Position numbers and translations under genes: made by a program. Of a DNA stretch of 39,900 bases, positions 16,619 to 23,790 are shown one piece after another; position 1 is the first letter of the stretch, and each line of letters opens with the position of its first letter. The notes under the pieces are model-generated. The model was not told the DNA's origin. It saw only the letters and a program-made list of their open reading frames with translations, and did not search any database. Where the stretch lies: contig NZ_JAIVFW010000064.1 of NCBI RefSeq assembly GCF_020829595.1, positions 1-39,900 of the forward strand. Direction: 5' to 3'. The stretch is from Nostoc sp. CHAB 5844 (GTDB lineage Bacteria > Cyanobacteriota > Cyanobacteriia > Cyanobacteriales > Nostocaceae).

Positions 16619-19480
16619 ATGTCTGCTAATTCTCTGCCTGACAGTGCTACAATTTGGCACACTTTGGAAGTTGATAAAGCTCTAGACCTGCTTGATAGTA
16701 AGGCAGACAGTGGCTTAACACCCCAAGAAGTTGAACAACGGTTGCAAAAATACGGCCCGAATGAATTAGAAGAACATGGTGGTCGTAGTGCTTGGGAAAT
16801 ACTGCTCGATCAGTTCAAGAACATTATGTTGTTGATGCTGATTGCGGTGGCTTTTATCTCGGGATTTTTGGATTTTACGGCTTGGCAAGCGGGCGAATTA
16901 AAGCCAGGAGAAGTGCCATTCAAAGATACGATCGCAATTCTGGCAATTGTGATTTTGAATGGCATCCTTGGTTATGTCCAAGAAAGCCGCGCCGAAAAAG
17001 CTCTAGCCGCACTCAAACAGATGTCTTCTCCTTTAGTGCGAGTCATCCGCGATCGCAAACTGTTGGATGTAGCAGCTAAAGAAATCGTTCCGGGAGATAT
17101 CATGCTGGTAGAAGCAGGGGTGCAGATAGCCGCAGATGGACGCTTAATCGAACAGTCCAATTTACAAGTGCGAGAATCAGCATTGACAGGTGAAGCAGAA
17201 GCTGTCAACAAGCAAGCAACGCTGCAACTACCGGAAGATACATCTTTGGGCGATCGCCTGAACCTAGTTTTTCAAGGTACTGAAGTTGTCCAAGGACGCG
17301 GCAAAGTTCTGGTAACCAACACCGCGATGCAAACAGAACTAGGTAAAATTGCAGCCATGTTGCAATCGGTGGAGAGTGAACCCACACCTTTGCAGCAGAG
17401 GATGACGCAACTAGGTAATGTTCTAGTTTCTGGTTCCTTAATTTTAGTGGCGATCGTTGTGATTGGCGGTATCATCCAGGCCAAAGGTTTTAGCAACCTC
17501 AAAGACCTGTTAGAAGTGTCTTTGAGTATGGCGGTGGCAGTAGTACCAGAAGGTTTACCCGCAGTTATTACCGTTACCTTGGCATTAGGAACCCAGCGGA
17601 TGGTACGTCGCAATGCCTTGATTCGCAAACTGCCAGCAGTAGAAACATTAGGTTCAGTCACGACAATTTGTTCTGATAAAACCGGCACACTCACTCAGAA
17701 CAAAATGGTGGTGCAATCACTGTTCACCAACAACAACACTTTTCGGGTGACAGGCGAAGGTTATGCTCCTGTGGGAGACTTTCAATTAGATAGTCAAAAA
17801 ATTCCCGTTGAAGATTATCCGGAAATTCCAGCTTTATTAGTCGCCTGTGCCGTTTGTAATGACTCAGTATTGCAAAAAGAAAAAGGCGAATGGGCAATTT
17901 TAGGCGACCCCACCGAAGGCGCATTGGTCACATTAGCTGGAAAAGCTGGCATTGAAAAAGACCAATGGAACAGTAAATTACCGCGTGTGAGTGAATTTCC
18001 TTTTTCCTCAGAACGCAAACGCATGAGCGTGATTACTCAAGTTGAGGAAGTTGCGACTGGCGAACCATCTTTAACAGCAGTTGATCCGGCAATTGCCGGT
18101 TTGATCAACTCAGAACCTTATCTGATGTTTACCAAAGGTTCCCCAGAGTTAATTTTGGCTCGTTGCACTGAAATTCGTTTGGGTACACACTCAGCACCAT
18201 TAACCGAAGAACAACGCCGCAAAATTCTGGCAGCAAATGACCAAATGGCCAGTAATGGCTTGCGAGTGCTAGGTTTCGCCTACAAACCACTCACAGATGT
18301 TCCTCCCGAAGGCTCAGATGAAGAATCAGAGCAAAACTTGGTGTGGCTGGGATTGGTGGGAATGCTAGATGCGCCAAGACCAGAAGTGAGAGCCGCAGTC
18401 GCAGAAAGTCGCCAAGCCGGGATTCGCCCAGTCATGATTACAGGCGACCACCAGCTAACAGCCCGCGCCATTGCGATCGATTTAGGCATTGCTCAGGAAG
18501 GCGACAGAGTGCTGACTGGTCAAGAATTGCAACGGATGAGCGACCAGGAACTAGAACAACAAGTTGATTTAGTCAGCATCTATGCCAGAGTAGCCCCAGA
18601 ACATAAACTGCGAATTGTGCAAGCATTGCAACGCCGGGGTAGATTTGTCGCCATGACAGGCGATGGTGTGAATGATGCCCCCGCCTTAAAACAAGCAGAC
18701 ATCGGCATTGCAATGGGCATCACTGGTACAGATGTCAGTAAAGAAGCCAGTGACATGGTGTTGCTAGATGACAACTTTGCTACCATCGTGGCTGCGACCA
18801 AAGAAGGTAGAGTTGTTTACACTAACATCCGTCGCTTTATCAAATACATCCTGGGTAGTAATATCGGCGAAGTTCTGACAATTGCCGCCGCACCAATTTT
18901 AGGTTTGGGTGGCGTTCCCCTGACACCATTACAAATTCTTTGGATGAACTTGGTGACAGACGGTTTACCAGCCTTAGCCTTGGCAGTAGAACCACCAGAA
19001 CCAGATGTAATGAAGCGCCCGCCCTTCAGTCCCCGCGAAAGCATTTTTGCTAGAGGGTTGGGTTCTTATATGATTCGGATTGGGATTGTTTTTGCGATTA
19101 TTACGATTATTCTGATGGAATGGGCATACTATCATTCTCAAACAGTATCAGGGAATGGACTTGATCCAGAGCGTTGGAAAACAATGGTATTTACGGCCTT
19201 GTGTGTTGCCCAGATGGGTCATGCGATCGCAATTCGTTCTAACAACCAACTCACCATTGAGATGAATCCCTTATCCAATCCTTATGTGCTGGGTGCGGTT
19301 GTGGTGACAACGATTTTGCAACTCATGCTAATTTACGTCGCACCCTTACGGGCTTTCTTCGGCACACATTGGCTACCACCTATAGAGTTAGCAATTTGTT
19401 TTGGTTTCAGCGCCCTCATGTTTGTCTGGGTAGAAGCAGAGAAAATCTTCTTCCGTTTAACGGGTAAGAGAACTGTTTAA
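16619..19480 (+). CDS. SERCA-type (P2A) calcium-transporting P-type ATPase
   Basis: 953 residues, a full-length P-type ATPase that should pump Ca2+ out of the cytoplasm. The N-terminal cation-ATPase domain ([20 protein letters not shown]) is followed by the A-domain TGEAE (about 190), the M4 ion-site motif PEGLP (about 310), the phosphorylation loop DKTGTLT with Asp353, and the hinge [10 protein letters not shown] (about 680). The Ca2+ ligand pattern of SERCA is kept: Glu in PEGLP, Asn and Glu in [11 protein letters not shown] (M5), and Asn, Thr and Asp in [16 protein letters not shown] (M6). This strongly favours Ca2+ over Na+ or Mn2+. The cyanobacterial relative is PacL. It stands alone; recF follows after a heptamer-rich spacer. 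Confidence 0.93.
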   Translation: MSANSLPDSATIWHTLEVDKALDLLDSKADSGLTPQEVEQRLQKYGPNELEEHGGRSAWEILLDQFKNIMLLMLIAVAFISGFLDFTAWQAGELKPGEVPFKDTIAILAIVILNGILGYVQESRAEKALAALKQMSSPLVRVIRDRKLLDVAAKEIVPGDIMLVEAGVQIAADGRLIEQSNLQVRESALTGEAEAVNKQATLQLPEDTSLGDRLNLVFQGTEVVQGRGKVLVTNTAMQTELGKIAAMLQSVESEPTPLQQRMTQLGNVLVSGSLILVAIVVIGGIIQAKGFSNLKDLLEVSLSMAVAVVPEGLPAVITVTLALGTQRMVRRNALIRKLPAVETLGSVTTICSDKTGTLTQNKMVVQSLFTNNNTFRVTGEGYAPVGDFQLDSQKIPVEDYPEIPALLVACAVCNDSVLQKEKGEWAILGDPTEGALVTLAGKAGIEKDQWNSKLPRVSEFPFSSERKRMSVITQVEEVATGEPSLTAVDPAIAGLINSEPYLMFTKGSPELILARCTEIRLGTHSAPLTEEQRRKILAANDQMASNGLRVLGFAYKPLTDVPPEGSDEESEQNLVWLGLVGMLDAPRPEVRAAVAESRQAGIRPVMITGDHQLTARAIAIDLGIAQEGDRVLTGQELQRMSDQELEQQVDLVSIYARVAPEHKLRIVQALQRRGRFVAMTGDGVNDAPALKQADIGIAMGITGTDVSKEASDMVLLDDNFATIVAATKEGRVVYTNIRRFIKYILGSNIGEVLTIAAAPILGLGGVPLTPLQILWMNLVTDGLPALALAVEPPEPDVMKRPPFSPRESIFARGLGSYMIRIGIVFAIITIILMEWAYYHSQTVSGNGLDPERWKTMVFTALCVAQMGHAIAIRSNNQLTIEMNPLSNPYVLGAVVVTTILQLMLIYVAPLRAFFGTHWLPPIELAICFGFSALMFVWVEAEKIFFRLTGKRTV

Positions 19481-19547
19481 AAAGTTAAAAGGTAAAAGTA
19501 AAAAGTAAAAAGAGAAGAGTGTGGCATTACTAGTACCGCTACGCGGA

Positions 19548-19568
19548 AGTCAAAAGTCAAAAGTCAAA
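19548..19568. repeat. Heptamer array AGTCAAA x3
   Basis: Three exact copies of AGTCAAA just upstream of recF, preceded at 19479-19515 by a looser AAAAGT-rich stretch of similar rhythm. These match the short tandemly repeated heptamers known from heterocystous cyanobacteria. Confidence 0.8.
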
Positions 19569-19709
19569 AGAATTGTATTCTGGGCTTTTGCGCCATTTTA
19601 AGTGGTATGTCTATTTACGCCGTGCTGTACTAGTTTTTTCCTTGTACTTTCAAGCTTCTATCTTCAGCTTTTTTTCAAGAATCTTTGCTTTTGCCTTTTT
19701 ACTTAAATT

Positions 19710-20876
19710 ATGTATCTCAAAACTTTACACCTGAGACAATTTCGGAATTACCAAGACCAAAAGGTTGAGTTTAATGCTGCCAAAACGATTTTGGTGGGTA
19801 ATAATGCTCAGGGTAAGTCGAATTTGTTGGAAGCTGTGGAGTTACTGGCAACATTGCGATCGCACCGCATGGCACGCGATCGCGATTTAATTCAAGATGG
19901 AGAAGCCTTCGCGCAAATCAACGCCAGCCTCGAACGACAAACAGGTGTTAGTGATGTAACTTTAACTCTCCGCCGTAACGGTCGTCGCAGTGTGGCAATT
20001 AATGGCGAGACTGTAAGGCGACAAATGGATTTTTTGGGTGTTCTCAACGCCGTGCAGTTTTCCAGTTTAGATTTAGAACTTGTGCGTGGTAGCCCAGAAG
20101 TCCGGCGCAACTGGTTAGATACCCTGTTAGTTCAACTCGAACCAGTTTACGCCCATATTTTGCACCAGTACAACCAAGTATTACGTCAACGCAACGCCTT
20201 CTTAAAAAAAAACCAAGACTCAGCACTCAGCACTCAGCACTCAGCACTCAGCGAGAAGCCGCCTTTGCAAACTTCGGCGACTCAGCACTCCCAACTGGCT
20301 TTATGGGATGCACAATTAGCTACTACAGGCACAAGAGTAATTAGAAGACGCGATCGTGCTATTCAAAGATTAGCTCCCATTGCTGCCGCTTGGCACTCCA
20401 GTATTAGTGGCAGTACTGAGATATTAGAAATTAAATATACACCTAATGTGCCTTTGGTGCAGAACCAACCAGAAGAAGTCCAGCAAGCTTTTTTAACCAA
20501 AATTCAGCAACGCGCTGTTGCCGAACTCTACCGAGGTACTACCCTTGTCGGCCCTCATCGTGACGAAGTAGAATTGACTATCAATCAAACGCCTGCTCGG
20601 CAATATGGTTCTCAGGGTCAGCAACGAACCTTAGTCTTAGCCTTAAAACTCGCAGAATTACAGCTAATTGAAGAAGTTGTTCAAGAGCCGCCACTGTTGT
20701 TGCTTGATGATGTCCTAGCTGAATTAGATCCATACCGTCAAAATCAATTGCTAGATGCCATTCAAGACCGATTTCAAACCCTAATCACTACAACTCACTT
20801 GAGTTCTTTTGATTATCAGTGGTTAAATTCTTCTCAAATTCTGTTTGTGAAAGCAGGAGAGATATCAATGAAGTAG
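19710..20876 (+). CDS. recF: DNA replication and repair protein RecF
   Basis: 388 residues. RecF is an SMC-like ATPase that helps load RecA at single-strand gaps with RecO and RecR. The N-terminus LHLRQFRNYQDQKVEFN is typical; the Walker A motif GNNAQGKSN is at 30-38, the ABC-type signature YGSQGQQRTLVLALKLAE is near 310, and the Walker B LLLLDDVLAELD is near 335. It is slightly long for the family: residues about 170-193 (between QRNAFLKK and LALWDAQL) are serine/glutamine-rich and encoded by a heptamer array. The insertion falls between coiled-coil-like helices and keeps the frame, so the protein is probably functional. The stop codon TAG overlaps the first copy of the next heptamer array. 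Confidence 0.95.
   Translation: MYLKTLHLRQFRNYQDQKVEFNAAKTILVGNNAQGKSNLLEAVELLATLRSHRMARDRDLIQDGEAFAQINASLERQTGVSDVTLTLRRNGRRSVAINGETVRRQMDFLGVLNAVQFSSLDLELVRGSPEVRRNWLDTLLVQLEPVYAHILHQYNQVLRQRNAFLKKNQDSALSTQHSALSEKPPLQTSATQHSQLALWDAQLATTGTRVIRRRDRAIQRLAPIAAAWHSSISGSTEILEIKYTPNVPLVQNQPEEVQQAFLTKIQQRAVAELYRGTTLVGPHRDEVELTINQTPARQYGSQGQQRTLVLALKLAELQLIEEVVQEPPLLLLDDVLAELDPYRQNQLLDAIQDRFQTLITTTHLSSFDYQWLNSSQILFVKAGEISMK
20218..20252 (+). repeat. Heptamer array ACTCAGC x5 inside recF
   Basis: Five exact copies of ACTCAGC within the recF coding frame, with another copy at 20280-20286 after a short unrelated stretch. The 35-bp array is not a multiple of three, yet the whole insertion leaves recF in frame and is translated as SALSTQHSALS plus flanking residues. 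Confidence 0.9.
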
Positions 20877-20948
20877 TCAATAGTCAATAGTCAATAGTCA
20901 ATGAGCCAAATGACAAATGACAAATGACAAATGACAAATGACAAACGA
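20875..20948 (+). repeat. Two adjacent heptamer arrays: AGTCAAT x4 and CAAATGA x5
   Basis: AGTCAAT occurs four times (20875-20902), overlapping the recF stop. After four bases, CAAATGA occurs five times exactly and once degenerately (20907-20948). The last exact unit supplies the ATG at 20938 that can start the next gene. Confidence 0.92.
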
Positions 20949-21375
20949 CATTTCAATTATGCAAAAAACTAATCACAAATTAGACCCACAAGAAATTGCA
21001 TCATTAGGTGCATCGTTACGAGCAATTGAGCAAAAGCTCTTAAAACAAAGACGGAAAGAGGGTTATAAGAAAATTTGGTTTCAAGGCGAAGAGCCTTATT
21101 TTGACGTTTTTTTTGAATTTGAGTATGAAAAAATAGTCTGGTTTCAATTTACTTTGCGTGGTAAAACAGTTTCATGGGATATAAAAAGACCAGAACTACA
21201 AACAGGTAATACTAACGAGTTATGTACTGATGATGTCAGTTTTTACGCAGCTAGTAAAACTATCGAAACTGACAACCAAACAGATTGGGAATTTATATAC
21301 TTAGTTAAATTAATTTTAGAAATTAGAGCCGAAGAGGAAATTTTTTCTAAAGCATTAGCATTATTTAATAAATGA
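20938..21375 (+). CDS. Conserved hypothetical protein (138-145 aa)
   Basis: I do not recognise a named family. The frame encodes a small soluble alpha/beta protein: a helical start (LDPQEIASLGASLRAIEQKL), a basic stretch (KQRRKEGYKKIWFQG), aromatic strands (YFDVFFEFEYEKIVWFQFTL, GKTVSWDIKRP) and a C-terminal helix (WEFIYLVKLILEIRAEEEIF). Two starts are possible: ATG 20938, which lies inside a CAAATGA heptamer array, or ATG 20959 (MQKTNHKL). The second is more natural because it does not depend on the repeat. It follows recF in the same direction by about 60-80 bp, with only the repeat arrays between. Confidence 0.7.
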   Translation: MTNDISIMQKTNHKLDPQEIASLGASLRAIEQKLLKQRRKEGYKKIWFQGEEPYFDVFFEFEYEKIVWFQFTLRGKTVSWDIKRPELQTGNTNELCTDDVSFYAASKTIETDNQTDWEFIYLVKLILEIRAEEEIFSKALALFNK

Positions 21376-21387
21376 CAAATGAAAACC

Positions 21388-21921
21388 TTAACTATGTTCT
21401 AATTTCTTAAAAAGATTCAGCACTAAAATAGTTAATAAAGCAGCAATTAATCCCAATTGCCATAAACCACACCCAGCAGTGATTCCCAAAGCAGCTGAAA
21501 CCCAAATTGCTGCTGCTGATGTGAGTCCATGAATTTCAGGGTGTTGTGATTCTTGGGAAGATTCACGCACAATTTCTCCAGCCCCAAGAAATCCTACCCC
21601 TGCTGCAATGCCTTGAATTACACGACTCAAAGCATCAGGGCTGGGCTGTAAACTACCTGCTTGCAAAGGGATGAGAGTAAACAAGGCTGAACCCAAACTG
21701 ACAAGCATATGAGTTCTTAAACCTGCTGGCTTACGTCTGATTTGACGTTCTATACCAATCACTGCTCCTAACAGCAAAGCTAGGCATAGTCTAAAAACGA
21801 TGTTCAGCAAATCATTTGGTGCAAAGTAGTACGTATTTAACAATTTTGTTTTAAGATATAAAGTAATATATGCTAATTTACCTAAAAAATAGAACTGAGT
21901 AAAAGATATTTTTATGTCCAA
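21388..21921 (-). CDS. MgtC/SapB family inner-membrane protein
   Basis: 177 residues with about four hydrophobic helices. The MgtC signature is clear: RLCLALLLGAVIGIERQIRR, KPAGLRTHMLVSLGSALFTL, then GIAAGVGFLGAGEIVRE and GLTSAAAIWVSAALGITAG. MgtC-like proteins are linked to Mg2+ limitation and to modulation of ATP synthase in pathogens; in cyanobacteria the role is not established. The first about 35 residues (before FAPNDLLNIVFRLCL) are unlike the family, so the true start may be internal. It is convergent with the small gene at 20938, with 12 bp between stops. Confidence 0.85.
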   Translation of the reverse strand: MDIKISFTQFYFLGKLAYITLYLKTKLLNTYYFAPNDLLNIVFRLCLALLLGAVIGIERQIRRKPAGLRTHMLVSLGSALFTLIPLQAGSLQPSPDALSRVIQGIAAGVGFLGAGEIVRESSQESQHPEIHGLTSAAAIWVSAALGITAGCGLWQLGLIAALLTILVLNLFKKLEHS

Positions 21922-22331
21922 ACTTGATAGGTAATTCTATCAGATAACAGTGCGAGTTTAAATTTTTTATAAAAATATTGTGACTTAGTTTGAACAACTG
22001 GACTGCAAAGCCCTACGTTCTGCGAAATTTAAGGATAATTATTGATTTTCCAGTCAATCATGGCGATTTTATATTATCCACTTCATTCAACGAATGCTAT
22101 TTTAGGCAGATGATATGGAATTTTGATGAACATTTATCTCTATTGCTGGGAAAACTTCACACTCGCGATCGCGGAGTGTAGGGATGAAAGGCAGTAGTTG
22201 TTGAAACATCCCTTGAATGATTTTTTGCAAAGCAAGAACAGAAAGAGGCATAGTTGAGTATTGAAAAATTTTAGGGATTGCACTACTCCCTAAAACATCA
22301 TAAAATACCTTCAGGTCGATAAAGTAAAACG
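21922..22331. other. 410-bp spacer containing the left part of the TnpB element
   Basis: No credible gene. A hairpin at about 22157-22177 (ACACTC...GAGTGT around a GCGATCGC core) and the stretch from about 22190 onward, leading to tnpB, are candidates for the left end of the IS200/IS605-type element. The exact left boundary could not be resolved. Confidence 0.45.
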
Positions 22332-23528
22332 ATGATTGTTTTTGAGTTTAAAGCTAAAGGCACAAAGCGACAATATCAACAAATAGATGAAGCTTTGCGG
22401 ATTACTAAATTCATTCGCAACAAGTGCTTGCGGTTTTGGATGGACAATCAAAATGTTAAGCCTTACGACCTAAATAAATATACTGCTGTCATAGCCAAAG
22501 AGTTTGACTTTGCTGATAAATTAAATTCTTCAGCAAGACAAGCCGCATCAGAGAGAACAGCTTTCGCAATTAAAAGATTTTTTGATAATTGCAAAGCCAA
22601 GATTCCAGGTAAAAAAGGATATCCAAGGTTTCAGAAAAATAATCGCTCAGTTGAATATAAACTGAGTGGTTGGAAACTTTCAGAAGACCGTAAATACATT
22701 AAATTCACAGATAAATGTAATATTGGTCAACTAAAGTTAATCGGGACTTGGAATTTACATTTTTACCAAATTAAGCAAATCAAGCGAGTCAGGATAGTTA
22801 AGCGTTCAGATGGCTACTACGCCCAATTCTGTGTAGATGGTGAACGAAATATTGATGCTCAACCAACAGGTAAAACCATAGGGTTAGATGTTGGTTTAAA
22901 CCATTTTTATACTGACTCACAAGGAAACACAGTAGAGAATCCCAGATATTTACGTAAATCAGAGAAGGCTTTAAAGCGTCTTCAGAAACAAGTTAGTCGT
23001 AAGAAGAAAGGGTCTAATAATCGCTCAAAAGCTATTAACCGTCTTGGGAGAAAGCACTTGAAAGTTTCTCGTCAGCGTAAAGATAACGCAATAAAGACAG
23101 CGTTATGCGTGGTGAGGTCTAACGACCTTGTGGCGTATGAAAAACTGCAAGTTAAAAACATGGTTAGAAATAGCAAGCTTGCGAAATCAATTAGTGATGT
23201 TTCATGGTCATTGTTTACACAATGGATAGAGTATTTTGGCAAAATATACGGTCGAGTTGTTGTACCTGTTGAGCCAAAATTCACTAGCCAAAATTGCTCA
23301 TCTTGTGGTGAAGTGGTAAAAAAATCCCTATCTGTTCGTACTCATATTTGTCAGTGTGGCTGTATTTTAGATAGAGATCATAACGCCGCATTGAACATAT
23401 TAAACAAGGCACTGAAACAAACTAGTGACGACTTAAGTACCGTTGGGCGGACGGAAACTTTTAACGCTTGTGGAGAGATGACCCTCTACCCAGATTTGGC
23501 AACAAGTCTAGGCAAGGTTGCTCATTGA
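22332..23528 (+). CDS. tnpB: TnpB, RNA-guided DNA endonuclease
   Basis: 398 residues, full length. TnpB is the ancestor-type of Cas12: an RNA-guided nuclease encoded by IS200/IS605 elements. The RuvC residues are intact: Asp186 (IGLDVGLN), Glu270 (VAYEKLQVKNM) and Asp349 (DRDHNAALNIL). The zinc ribbon is complete (CSSC at 322-325, CQC at 340-342). The basic bridge region (RLQKQVSRKKKGSNNRSKA) is also present. The last about 35 codons (from TVGRTETFNACGE) overlap the predicted reRNA, as usual in this family. Start at ATG 22332. Confidence 0.93.
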   Translation: MIVFEFKAKGTKRQYQQIDEALRITKFIRNKCLRFWMDNQNVKPYDLNKYTAVIAKEFDFADKLNSSARQAASERTAFAIKRFFDNCKAKIPGKKGYPRFQKNNRSVEYKLSGWKLSEDRKYIKFTDKCNIGQLKLIGTWNLHFYQIKQIKRVRIVKRSDGYYAQFCVDGERNIDAQPTGKTIGLDVGLNHFYTDSQGNTVENPRYLRKSEKALKRLQKQVSRKKKGSNNRSKAINRLGRKHLKVSRQRKDNAIKTALCVVRSNDLVAYEKLQVKNMVRNSKLAKSISDVSWSLFTQWIEYFGKIYGRVVVPVEPKFTSQNCSSCGEVVKKSLSVRTHICQCGCILDRDHNAALNILNKALKQTSDDLSTVGRTETFNACGEMTLYPDLATSLGKVAH

Positions 23529-23575
23529 AGCAAGAATTCCTGTATGAAGCGAAGCGGAATGCGGGGAGCGTCAAC
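23440..23575 (+). ncRNA. Probable reRNA (omega RNA) of TnpB
   Basis: In TnpB elements the guide RNA is made from the 3' end of tnpB through the right end, with its guide drawn from flanking DNA. Here the region includes GGGCGGACGGAAACTTTTAA, GGAGAGATGACCCTC and the ATTCC/GGAAT hairpin of the right end, all with counterparts in related cyanobacterial elements as I remember them. The guide would begin at about 23576 (TGGACTATTGCAC...). The 5' boundary is an estimate. Confidence 0.6.
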
Positions 23576-23790
23576 TGGACTATTGCACAACAAATATTAA
23601 TTAACTAAGGGGTGAGATTACGGCAAGACATCGTGTAATAAGGAATTAACTCATAACTAAGTCAAACTAATCTTCAATAAGAAACTAGGAAGAACTTCTC
23701 TTGGTAGATAATTTAGTAAATGGCCTCTGAGCATTTACCGACAAATAAAGCCTGTAGTGGCAAATTGACAACTAATAAAAAATAAAGTGA

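Larger units (their letters stand above)
22332..23575 (+). mobile_element. IS200/IS605-type element carrying tnpB only
   Basis: tnpB without a tnpA. The right end ends in GCGGGGAGCGTCAAC (23561-23575), which closely matches right ends of cyanobacterial IS605-type elements ending GGGGAGTGTCAA. The left end lies somewhere in 22190-22331, so the start given is that of tnpB. Without TnpA it would need a transposase in trans to move. Confidence 0.75.

Noticed and set aside
16619-19480. Several leftward and out-of-frame frames of 60-140 codons within the Ca2+ ATPase gene
   Set aside because: They are shadows of a gene with a full set of P-type ATPase motifs.
20875-20948. Heptamer arrays considered as a CRISPR-like array
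   Set aside because: The units are 7 bp and directly joined with no spacers.
21990-22181. A rightward 63-codon frame before tnpB
   Set aside because: It runs through the spacer and possible element left end and ends in a HIP1-bearing hairpin; nothing supports a protein.
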